DNA of 41,104 nt from Bacteroidota bacterium. Lineage in GTDB: Bacteria; Bacteroidota; Bacteroidia; Sphingobacteriales; Sphingobacteriaceae. Under the pieces are notes generated by a model, which saw only the letters and a program-made list of their open reading frames with translations, was not told the DNA's origin and made no database searches. Position 1 is the stretch's first letter; the number at the start of each line of letters is the position of its first letter. The stretch lies in assembly GCA_030830805.1 (NCBI GenBank), contig JAURMH010000009.1:1-41104 (forward strand), read 5' to 3'. This document shows, one piece after another, positions 28,455-36,663 of the stretch. Made by a program: the position numbers and the translations under genes.

Positions 28455-28904
28455 TTATTTTGCTTCTAAAACTTCCCCTCTTAAATATAACACCTTAGTA
28501 TTGGGAACGGTATTGGCTACTATGGTGATGGTTTTAGTTTGTAAACCCATTTTATTTTCACTGTTAAACACAACGGCAATAGTTGCTTCGGAACCAGGCG
28601 CTATAGGTTCTTCTGGAAAAGTAGGGACAGTACATCCACAACTAGCAGAAGCAGAAGAAATGATCAATGGCACATAGCCTGTATTTTTAAAATTAAAGGA
28701 GTAGGAAACCTTTTCACCTTGGGTAATTTTACCAAAATCATAGGTATCATTTTGGAAAGTAAACTTAGGTAATTTTAAGGTATCCACTTTCCCGTCGGCA
28801 GTCATTGGAATATCGATAGATGCTGAATTTAAACTGCTGTTTGCTGTTTTTTTACCGCAAGCCATCACGCTCAAAACCAATACATAAAATACAATCTTTT
28901 TCAT
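28455..28904 (-). CDS. DUF1573 domain lipoprotein
   Basis: Lipobox LSVMACG; FQNDTYDFGKITQGEKVSYSFNFKNTGYVPLIISSASASCGCTVPTFPEEPIAPG is the DUF1573 signature. Confidence 0.93.
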   Translation of the reverse strand: MKKIVFYVLVLSVMACGKKTANSSLNSASIDIPMTADGKVDTLKLPKFTFQNDTYDFGKITQGEKVSYSFNFKNTGYVPLIISSASASCGCTVPTFPEEPIAPGSEATIAVVFNSENKMGLQTKTITIVANTVPNTKVLYLRGEVLEAK

Positions 28905-28908
28905 AAAA

Positions 28909-29850
28909 TTAATTTACTAAACCCCTACCCGATTTATTAATTTGATTATTATCTTTTAAATCAATTAAAATTTTATCTAAAATTCCATTGATAAAGCCTT
29001 TACTTTTAGGTGTACTGAATTCCTTAGAAATATCTATATACTCGTTCATAGTTACTTTGGTTGGAATAGATTGAAAATGTATAAATTCTGTTATAGCCAT
29101 TTTCATGAGTATCGTATCGACCATGGCAATCCTTTCTACATCCCAATTTTGTGTTTTATTGGCAATTAATTCGTTAAATGCTATTTCGTTTTGAATGGTT
29201 TTATTAAATAAATCTAAAATAAAAATCCTGTCTTCGTCCCAATTAGCTGTTATGGGCAATAAATCTATGGCTGTATTTAATTTAAAAGCTTTGATGGTTT
29301 TCAAAATCATACTTTCGACGGTTTCTGCATCAACAGGCCAATTTAAATATTTCTCTTCTAAATGTTGTTCTAATAATGGGAATTTAAAAAGTACTTTTTT
29401 ATACAAAAACTGCATAAAATCTTGATCCTCTTTTTGGCTAGGTGTTGCTAAATTAGCATATGTTAGGTAGGCCTGCTCCGATTTTAATTGGGTTAAAATT
29501 TCGCGGAACAAAACTTCTTCGCCATTCCAATTTATTTTATACGCTTTAGCGATTTTTTGAAAATCAACATCTTGTGCTAATTGCGCAATAAATTTATTTT
29601 TTAATAATACGGCAGTAGAATTTAGATCTGCTGCAGTAGGCATATGCTTATTGCTTTTTTCAGCAACTGCATTTTCTTCAAATTGTGCGATTTCTAAAGC
29701 TAATTGTAATAAATTAATGTAGGCATCATGAACCAATTGAACAGCTTGAAGCAATTGCTTTTCAGCTATTTTTTGCTCTTTTACCTCTGCTTGTTGGAAA
29801 GCGTATAATGCTTGAAAACCTTTAATTCTTAAATGACGACGATTTAACAT
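28909..29850 (-). CDS. nusB: Transcription antitermination factor NusB (long form, N-terminally extended)
   Basis: MLNRRHLRIKGFQALYAFQ start and C-terminal NusB domain (WDVERIAMVDTILMKMAITEFIHFQSIPTKVTMNEYIDISKEFSTPKSKGFINGILDKI). Confidence 0.92.
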   Translation of the reverse strand: MLNRRHLRIKGFQALYAFQQAEVKEQKIAEKQLLQAVQLVHDAYINLLQLALEIAQFEENAVAEKSNKHMPTAADLNSTAVLLKNKFIAQLAQDVDFQKIAKAYKINWNGEEVLFREILTQLKSEQAYLTYANLATPSQKEDQDFMQFLYKKVLFKFPLLEQHLEEKYLNWPVDAETVESMILKTIKAFKLNTAIDLLPITANWDEDRIFILDLFNKTIQNEIAFNELIANKTQNWDVERIAMVDTILMKMAITEFIHFQSIPTKVTMNEYIDISKEFSTPKSKGFINGILDKILIDLKDNNQINKSGRGLVN

Positions 29851-29898
29851 AAATTAATATAAAGAACGATTTTACACTAAAATTTAGTGCATTTATTA

Positions 29899-30984
29899 TT
29901 AGTAAGCTGCTTTTATTCTACGAATATCTGCAATTCTTTTTTCTGCAATTTTATTAGCAGCCTCGTAGGTTGGAATATTTTCCTCTCTAGATTTTTTCAA
30001 AATTTCTAAGGTTACCTGGTAAATGTGTTCTGTTTTTTCCATGGCACGCTGAGCGCTATGACCCTGCATTTCAGAGTAAACATGAATTAATCCACCTGCA
30101 TTAATCAAAAAATCGGGTGCATATATAATTCCCTTTTCCATCACTAATTTTCCGTGAATGTTTTCGTCTGCTAATTGGTTATTAGCCGCACCAGCAATAA
30201 TCGCACATTTTAATTGGGAAAGTGTTTCTGTATTAACGGTAGCACCTAAAGCACATGGCGCATAAATATCGAAGTCTAAATTGTAAAATTGATTATTCGC
30301 AATTACATCTGCACCATATTTTTTAGACACCATTGCTAAACGCTCTTCGTTGATATCTGTAATATAAACTTTTGCGTTTTCCGCTCTCAAATGCTTTACT
30401 AAATTTTCACCTACATTACCAATGCCCTGCACACCAATAACCTTACCGGCTAAACTATCATTACCCCATAAATGCTGAGCAGATGCTTTCATTCCCATAT
30501 AGACACCAAAAGCAGTTACCGGAGATGGATCCCCCAAACCACCTAATGAAACTGGTATTCCAGAGACATGATTGGTTTCCATTTTAATGTATTCCATGTC
30601 TTTTGGACTGGTTCCTACATCTTCTGCTGTTATATATTCTCCATTTAAATTATCGACACATTTACCATAACGACGCATCATCGCTTCTGATTTATCTTTA
30701 TTTGAATCGCCAATAATAACGGCTTTACCTCCACCTAAATTTAAACCGGTAATGGCAGCTTTGTAGGTCATCCCTCTCGAAAGTCTTAATACATCGTTTA
30801 AGGCCTCTCCTTCTGTTTTATAATTCCACATCCTAGTTCCACCTAAAGCAGGACCTAAAGTTGTATCATGGATAGCAATAATGGCTTTTAATCCAGTTGC
30901 TTGATCGTAACAATACACCACTTTTTGATGTTCTTGCGTTGCAAGTTTATTAAATACGGAGTTTTCACCTAAATGATCAGACAT
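29899..30984 (-). CDS. Leucine (Leu/Glu/Phe/Val family) dehydrogenase
   Basis: GPALGGTRMW, KAAITGLNLGGGKAVIIGD, GVQGIGNVGENLVKHL, AGAANNQLA. Confidence 0.92.
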   Translation of the reverse strand: MSDHLGENSVFNKLATQEHQKVVYCYDQATGLKAIIAIHDTTLGPALGGTRMWNYKTEGEALNDVLRLSRGMTYKAAITGLNLGGGKAVIIGDSNKDKSEAMMRRYGKCVDNLNGEYITAEDVGTSPKDMEYIKMETNHVSGIPVSLGGLGDPSPVTAFGVYMGMKASAQHLWGNDSLAGKVIGVQGIGNVGENLVKHLRAENAKVYITDINEERLAMVSKKYGADVIANNQFYNLDFDIYAPCALGATVNTETLSQLKCAIIAGAANNQLADENIHGKLVMEKGIIYAPDFLINAGGLIHVYSEMQGHSAQRAMEKTEHIYQVTLEILKKSREENIPTYEAANKIAEKRIADIRRIKAAY

Positions 30985-31033
30985 GCGCTATTTCTTAAAT
31001 TTATAAAAATCGGGCTTTTAACCTTATTGGACG

Positions 31034-31041
31034 CAAAAGTA
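31034..31041 (-). promoter_or_regulatory. Putative -7 box (TACTTTTG) upstream of leucine dehydrogenase
   Basis: Reverse complement of caaaagta; exact TAnnTTTG. Confidence 0.5.
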
Positions 31042-31129
31042 GGGTATTTTTTTGAATTCAGCTAATGTAAAAAAAGGCTTTATCAATGCGCTAAGGCTAT
31101 TTTAACCGGTTATAAATCAAAAACTATTG

Positions 31130-31137
31130 TACTTTTG
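31130..31137 (+). promoter_or_regulatory. Putative -7 box (TACTTTTG) for the ABC exporter gene
   Basis: Exact TAnnTTTG ending 5 nt before the ATG at 31143. Confidence 0.55.
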
Positions 31138-31142
31138 AAAAA

Positions 31143-32933
31143 ATGAAAGAATTATCGTCTCTTAATCCATATTTAGCAAAGTATAAATACCGCATACTTT
31201 TGGGGGTTATTTTTATAGCGCTTTCTAATTGGTTTGGCGTTTTTCCTGCGCAAATTATCCGATTAGCATTTGACTTAGTGAAAGATAATTTAGCCAATTA
31301 TCAATTAACAAAAGGTTTCGAAAATCAAGCCATTTTAAAAAGTATAATTATTCAAATAGCATTACTTTTTGGTGCTTTAATTGTTCTTATAGCCATCATC
31401 AAAGGCATATTCATGTTCTTTATGAGACAAACAATTATCGTTGTTTCGAGACTCATTGAATACGATTTAAAAAATGTTATTTATCAAAAATACCAAGAAT
31501 TAAGTTTATCATTTTATCGAGTAAACAATACTGGTGATTTAATGAATCGCGTATCCGAAGATGTTTCGCGCGTGCGCATGTACATTGGCCCTGCTATTAT
31601 GTACACCCTCAATTTAATTGTGTTATTTATTCTTGTAATTAGCACCATGATAAGCGTAAATCCTATGCTTACATTTTATGCCTTATTGCCTCTTCCGCTT
31701 TTGTTTGTTGCCATTTATTATGTACAAAACACTATCAATACTAAAAGTGAAAACATACAAGCACAGCTCTCTATTTTAACCACAACCGTGCAAGAAACCT
31801 TTTCTGGTATAAGAATAATTAAAGCCTTTGGTAGAGAAAAACAATTAGCCGATCGATTTGCAACAGACAGCGAGGTGTATAAAACAAAATCGATGGAATT
31901 GGTTAAAGTACAAGCCATATTTTTCCCTACTATTTTAGGACTTATAGGAATCAGCACTTTGTTGACCGTTTATTTTGGTGGCAAAGAGGTAATCAATGGA
32001 AGCATTACGGCTGGTAATATTGCCGAATTTATAGTGTATGTTAATATTTTAACTTGGCCTGTAGCATCTGTTGGTTGGGTCACTTCTTTAGTTCAACGCG
32101 CCGCCGCTTCTCAAAAGCGAATCAACGAATTTTTAGACATTGCACCCGAAATTACCAATCCAAGTACCATCCCTTTCGAATTTACTAATAGCATTGAGTT
32201 TAAAAATGTATCATTTACTTATCCAGAGACAAATATTACCGCTATTGATCAATTGAGTTTTACATTATTTAAAGGTCAAACATTAGCAATTGTAGGAAAA
32301 ACAGGATCGGGTAAATCTACTATTTCGAATTTAATTAGTAGAATGATTGATGTAAGTAGTGGCAGTATATTAATTGATAATCAAGATATTAAGAATATTA
32401 ACCTAAATGATTGGAGGAACCAAATTGGCATAGTGCCACAAGAGGTTTTCTTATTTTCTGATAGTATTCAAAACAATATTACATTCGGAAAAGACGCCTG
32501 CGATACAGCCGATATTCACCATGCAGCTCAAATGGCTGGGGTATATGATTCCATCATTGCTTTTCCAAATGGATTTGAAACCTTGCTGGGTGAAAGAGGT
32601 ATTACGCTTTCTGGAGGTCAAAAACAAAGGGTATCCATTGCTAGAGCATTCATCAAAAAACCAAGATTATTACTATTTGATGATGCATTATCTGCTGTAG
32701 ATACACAAACAGAAGAGCGCATTTTAAGTAATTTAGCGAGTACCCGAAAAGATGCGACTAATATTTTAATTAGTCACCGAATTTCGACTCTTAAAAACGC
32801 AGATATGATTCTATATCTAGCAAAAGGAAAGGTGGCTGAAATGGGTAGCCATGAGACCTTATTAGCCAATAAAGGTCCCTATTATGAATTGTATCAAATG
32901 CAATTATTAGCCGATAAGCAAAAGCAGGAATAG
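31143..32933 (+). CDS. ABC exporter (TM domain + ATPase; MsbA/multidrug-like)
   Basis: N-terminal TM domain; GKTGSGKSTISNL Walker A, LSGGQKQRVSIARAF signature, LLLFDDALSAVD Walker B. Confidence 0.95.
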   Translation: MKELSSLNPYLAKYKYRILLGVIFIALSNWFGVFPAQIIRLAFDLVKDNLANYQLTKGFENQAILKSIIIQIALLFGALIVLIAIIKGIFMFFMRQTIIVVSRLIEYDLKNVIYQKYQELSLSFYRVNNTGDLMNRVSEDVSRVRMYIGPAIMYTLNLIVLFILVISTMISVNPMLTFYALLPLPLLFVAIYYVQNTINTKSENIQAQLSILTTTVQETFSGIRIIKAFGREKQLADRFATDSEVYKTKSMELVKVQAIFFPTILGLIGISTLLTVYFGGKEVINGSITAGNIAEFIVYVNILTWPVASVGWVTSLVQRAAASQKRINEFLDIAPEITNPSTIPFEFTNSIEFKNVSFTYPETNITAIDQLSFTLFKGQTLAIVGKTGSGKSTISNLISRMIDVSSGSILIDNQDIKNINLNDWRNQIGIVPQEVFLFSDSIQNNITFGKDACDTADIHHAAQMAGVYDSIIAFPNGFETLLGERGITLSGGQKQRVSIARAFIKKPRLLLFDDALSAVDTQTEERILSNLASTRKDATNILISHRISTLKNADMILYLAKGKVAEMGSHETLLANKGPYYELYQMQLLADKQKQE

Positions 32934-32991
32934 ATTTTTTGGAAGTTTCAAATTAAATACTTTTATTTACTTTATATTAATAGTTTGTAAA

Positions 32992-33312
32992 ATGGGAGAA
33001 TACGAAAACAAAGACAGAGAAGAGGTTTATTCAAAAAAAGTAAGAGCTGGTAAAAGAACTTATTTTTTTGATGTTAAATCAACAAGATCAGGAGACTATT
33101 ACATTACAGTTACTGAGAGCAAGAAACGCATGGAAGATGGCGTATTTGTTAAACACAAAATATTTCTATACAAAGAAGATTTTGAAAAGTTTAGCGAAGG
33201 TTTATTAGACACTGTTGAATATATAAAAGCCAATCAAGAAGTAATTGAGCGTAAGTATGAGGATTACAATCCTGCTGCCTCAAGTTCACCAGATATCGAT
33301 TTCGAAATTTAA
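32992..33312 (+). CDS. DUF3276 family (PUR-alpha-like nucleic-acid-binding) protein
   Basis: YSKKVRAGKRTYFFDVKSTRSGDYYITVTESKK...IFLYKEDFEKFSEGL matches the Bacteroidota PUR/DUF3276 pattern. Confidence 0.9.
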   Translation: MGEYENKDREEVYSKKVRAGKRTYFFDVKSTRSGDYYITVTESKKRMEDGVFVKHKIFLYKEDFEKFSEGLLDTVEYIKANQEVIERKYEDYNPAASSSPDIDFEI

Positions 33313-33341
33313 AAATAGCCCCAATCGGGGCTATTTTTTTT
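33311..33341 (+). terminator. Intrinsic terminator after the DUF3276 gene (12-bp stem, AATC loop)
   Basis: aaaaatagcccc-aatc-ggggctatttttttt; overlaps the TAA stop codon. Confidence 0.92.
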
Positions 33342-33384
33342 ATACATTCCTATTCGAAAAAGCCCAATTATAAAGGCAAAATAC

Positions 33385-33392
33385 TATCTTTG
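33385..33392 (+). promoter_or_regulatory. Putative -7 box (TATCTTTG) upstream of the agmatinase family gene
   Basis: Exact TAnnTTTG, 16 nt upstream of the GTG start. Confidence 0.5.
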
Positions 33393-33408
33393 CCCAAATT
33401 TTATAATT

Positions 33409-34299
33409 GTGAAAGCATTACCAACCGACCAAAATTTTTTAGGCTTAACCGAAACCAATTTATATGAATTCGACCAAGCTAAATATGTTATTCAATCTGT
33501 TCCTTATGAGCATACCTCCTCTTATTTGGCAGGTTCTGCAAAAGGCCCCGAAGCAATCATTCAGGCTTCTCAATTTGTAGAATTCTACGACGAAGAATTG
33601 GATTGCGAAACTATCCGAAAAGCAGGAATTGCAACCCTTGCTCCGCTTAATTTTGAAGGAATTTACGATGCAGATGCCATTGATTTAATTGAGCAACACA
33701 CCAGTAAATTACTTGATTTAAATAAATATGTAGTATCGTTTGGGGCAGAACATACCGTTACCTATGGTTTTGTTAAAGCATTCGCAAAAAAATACGACAA
33801 CCTAACAGTTTTACAAATAGATGCGCATTCTGATTTAAGAGAATCATACCATAACAATCCGTATAGTCATGCATCGGTAATGGCTCGTGTAAAAGACATG
33901 GGAATTAATTTATGTCAAGCAGGAATTAGAGCGCAATGCATTGAAGAGTCCAACGAAATAAAAAACAACCCGAAAATTCACACCTATTACGCGCATCAAA
34001 TAAGAGCAAATAACAATTGGGTACAAGAGATTATTTCAGATATGTCCGAAAATGTTTACCTCACCATTGATGCAGATGGATTCGATCCAAGTATAATGCC
34101 TGCAGTTGGTACAGCAGAGCCTAATGGCTTATTCTGGAACGAAACATTGACACTGATTAGAGAAACATGCAAGCATAAAAATGTGGTTGGATTTGATATT
34201 GTAGAATGTGCACCTATGGAAGGCAGCATTTTATCTGAATATACCCTTGCTAAATTAGCATATAGAATTATTGGTTACCTAGAATATTACAAAAAATAA
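33409..34299 (+). CDS. speB: Agmatinase / ureohydrolase family protein; GTG start
   Basis: SFGAEHTVTYG, LQIDAHSDLRESYHNNPYSHASVM, LTIDADGFDPSIMPAVGTAEPNG, GFDIVECAPMEG: ureohydrolase Mn-binding motifs. Confidence 0.88.
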   Translation: MKALPTDQNFLGLTETNLYEFDQAKYVIQSVPYEHTSSYLAGSAKGPEAIIQASQFVEFYDEELDCETIRKAGIATLAPLNFEGIYDADAIDLIEQHTSKLLDLNKYVVSFGAEHTVTYGFVKAFAKKYDNLTVLQIDAHSDLRESYHNNPYSHASVMARVKDMGINLCQAGIRAQCIEESNEIKNNPKIHTYYAHQIRANNNWVQEIISDMSENVYLTIDADGFDPSIMPAVGTAEPNGLFWNETLTLIRETCKHKNVVGFDIVECAPMEGSILSEYTLAKLAYRIIGYLEYYKK

Positions 34300-34311
34300 A
34301 AAAATATAATT

Positions 34312-35409
34312 ATGGCTTTACAGTGCGGAATTGTTGGACTACCAAATGTTGGAAAATCTACTTTATTTAATTGCTTATCGAATGCAAAAGCGCAAGCGGC
34401 AAATTTTCCTTTTTGCACCATCGAACCAAATGTAGGTGTAATAACCGTTCCAGACCATCGCTTAACAAAATTGGCAGAATTAGTAAAGCCGCAAAGAATT
34501 GTACCAAACACCATCGAGATTGTTGATATTGCTGGTTTAGTAAAAGGTGCTAGTAAAGGCGAAGGATTAGGCAATCAATTTTTAGGAAATATACGAACAA
34601 ACAATGCCATTATTCATGTCTTAAGGTGTTTCGACGATCCAAATGTTATACATGTAGACGGATCGGTTGATCCAATTAGAGATAAAGAAATTATTGATAC
34701 AGAATTACAATTAAAAGACTTAGAATCTGTAGAAAAGAAAATACAAAAAGTAGAAAAATCTGCTAAAACAGGTGATAAAGATGCTAAAAAAGCATTAGAA
34801 ATTTTATTACAAGTAAAAGAGGCTTTATTAGCTGGAAGGTCTGCTAGGACAGTAAAAATCGAAGAAAAAGATTTAGAACATATTGATGACTTGCAACTTT
34901 TAACACTGAAGCCGGTCATGTATGTTTGTAATGTGGACGAAGCAGCTATCTTAAAAGGTAATGCTTATGTAGACAAAGTAAAAGAGGCCGTAAAAGATGA
35001 AAAAGCAGAAGTATTAATTATATCTGCAGCCATCGAAGCAGATATTGCAGGTTTAGAAAGTTACGAAGAGCGTCAAATCTTTTTAGAAGATTTAGGTTTA
35101 AGCGAATCTGGTGTAAATAAATTAATTGTAGCGGCTTATAGCTTATTGAATTTAGGAACTTATTTTACAGCTGGCGTGCAAGAAGTAAGAGCTTGGACAA
35201 TTACCTTAGGCATGTCTGCACCGCAAGCTGCTGGCGTAATTCACACCGATTTCGAAAAAGGATTTATACGCGCAGAAGTAATCAAATATCAAGATTTTAT
35301 TAGTCTTGGTTCGGAGAATGCTTGTAAAGATGCAGGTAAATTAGGCGTGGAAGGAAAAGCTTATATTGTGGAAGATGGTGATATTATGCACTTCCGTTTC
35401 AATGTATAA
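34312..35409 (+). CDS. ychF: Redox-regulated ATPase YchF (Obg-like)
   Basis: MALQCGIVGLPNVGKSTLFNCLSNAKAQAANFPFCTIEPNVG, DIAGLVKGASKGEGLGNQFL, C-terminal TGS domain. Confidence 0.97.
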   Translation: MALQCGIVGLPNVGKSTLFNCLSNAKAQAANFPFCTIEPNVGVITVPDHRLTKLAELVKPQRIVPNTIEIVDIAGLVKGASKGEGLGNQFLGNIRTNNAIIHVLRCFDDPNVIHVDGSVDPIRDKEIIDTELQLKDLESVEKKIQKVEKSAKTGDKDAKKALEILLQVKEALLAGRSARTVKIEEKDLEHIDDLQLLTLKPVMYVCNVDEAAILKGNAYVDKVKEAVKDEKAEVLIISAAIEADIAGLESYEERQIFLEDLGLSESGVNKLIVAAYSLLNLGTYFTAGVQEVRAWTITLGMSAPQAAGVIHTDFEKGFIRAEVIKYQDFISLGSENACKDAGKLGVEGKAYIVEDGDIMHFRFNV

Positions 35410-36663
35410 TTAACGAATGGTATTGATCACTTTGGTGGCAATTAGTTCATCGTATCTATTTCCTGTTTTCCTAAAATAGACAAAGAAAGTGTAGTCATTT
35501 TCGGTATCAAAGAAAGAGCCTTCGACACTTGCAATATCTAGTGTATTAGCCCCTTTGGCCTTAAATCCATATTGATAATTATAAATTCCTTGCTTTAATA
35601 AAAGGGTTGCTTCGTATTTTCTGTAACTAGGATTATAGCTCAGTTTTGAATGCTCATCTGCCGTCCAATTATTGAATCTTCCTAAAACATAATAATCTCC
35701 AAATGGATTTTGTGCGCCGTAATCAAAACTAAAATGAGTTTGAATATAATCTGCTTCGATATTCGAATTCAAACCATCTATTCTCCTTATTTTAAAATTA
35801 CCATTCATGTCTAAATCGTTGGCATAACGATCTGGATTTTTAACATAATCGGTTGTCAAATAAATATTATTTCCTTCAGATAAATCGATATTCGAAACAT
35901 GTTCCCCTAAAAACCGAACCGTTCTAATATCCATTCTTCTATATTCGTTTAAACCATCAAAAACATTGGCATCTACATGGTTATATATCAATTTTCCGTT
36001 TTCAAAAAAGCTTGGTTTTATATTGATTTTTGCGTTATCAAATCGGTTATTTTGCACAAGCACAATTCTAAATTGTCCCATCGGATTATCTACTCTAAGA
36101 TTGGAGTACAACAAGTCGAAATTGATTTTTTGCTTTTTATTTCTTTCGTTTACAACCGTACTTCGATCTAATAAATGAGCAATTGTAATTTTATTATCTA
36201 CCACAAAAAACCTTTTCAATAGTATAGGATGCTCTGCATCTGAAGCTGGAAATACTTCTATATAATAATTACCACTTAATAATAATTTGACATCATTATT
36301 AGGAAAAACCAAAGTATAATTAATAAAAGATTGCTTGGTATTAAAAGAAAACTTGTAATTGGTAATATAATTATCGGTAAAACCCTCTAAATACTCAATA
36401 TTGCTGAGGTTTGATGGCGTCCAATCTGCATTGCAATGAATAATTCGGTAATTGAAATTTTGATAGTTTGCATCTAATTGATCGAATAATAAAGTAAGGG
36501 TTTCGTTAGAATTCAATGAAATTATTGGCAAAGATTGTTCTGTTTTAGAATTATACAACAATACCGTTTGCGTACTTTCGTCATAAACTTTGTCTGCTAA
36601 TATTTGCGCATCTGCAAAATTGGATAAAAAAAGTAAACAAAAAAAGAAGCTTTTTAATTTCAT
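35410..36663 (-). CDS. DUF5103 / type IX secretion system plug protein
   Basis: Signal peptide MKLKSFFFCLLFLSNFADAQ; DUF5103 pattern (YRIIHCNADWTPSNLSNIEYLEGFTDNYITNYKFSFNT; YTFFVYFRKTGNRYDELIATKVINT). ATG at 36663 overlaps the upstream TGA (ATGA). Confidence 0.88.
   Translation of the reverse strand: MKLKSFFFCLLFLSNFADAQILADKVYDESTQTVLLYNSKTEQSLPIISLNSNETLTLLFDQLDANYQNFNYRIIHCNADWTPSNLSNIEYLEGFTDNYITNYKFSFNTKQSFINYTLVFPNNDVKLLLSGNYYIEVFPASDAEHPILLKRFFVVDNKITIAHLLDRSTVVNERNKKQKINFDLLYSNLRVDNPMGQFRIVLVQNNRFDNAKINIKPSFFENGKLIYNHVDANVFDGLNEYRRMDIRTVRFLGEHVSNIDLSEGNNIYLTTDYVKNPDRYANDLDMNGNFKIRRIDGLNSNIEADYIQTHFSFDYGAQNPFGDYYVLGRFNNWTADEHSKLSYNPSYRKYEATLLLKQGIYNYQYGFKAKGANTLDIASVEGSFFDTENDYTFFVYFRKTGNRYDELIATKVINTIR

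Noticed and set aside
34287-34919. Minus-strand ORFs opposite ychF
   Set aside because: Overlap a clear YchF coding region; no family resemblance.
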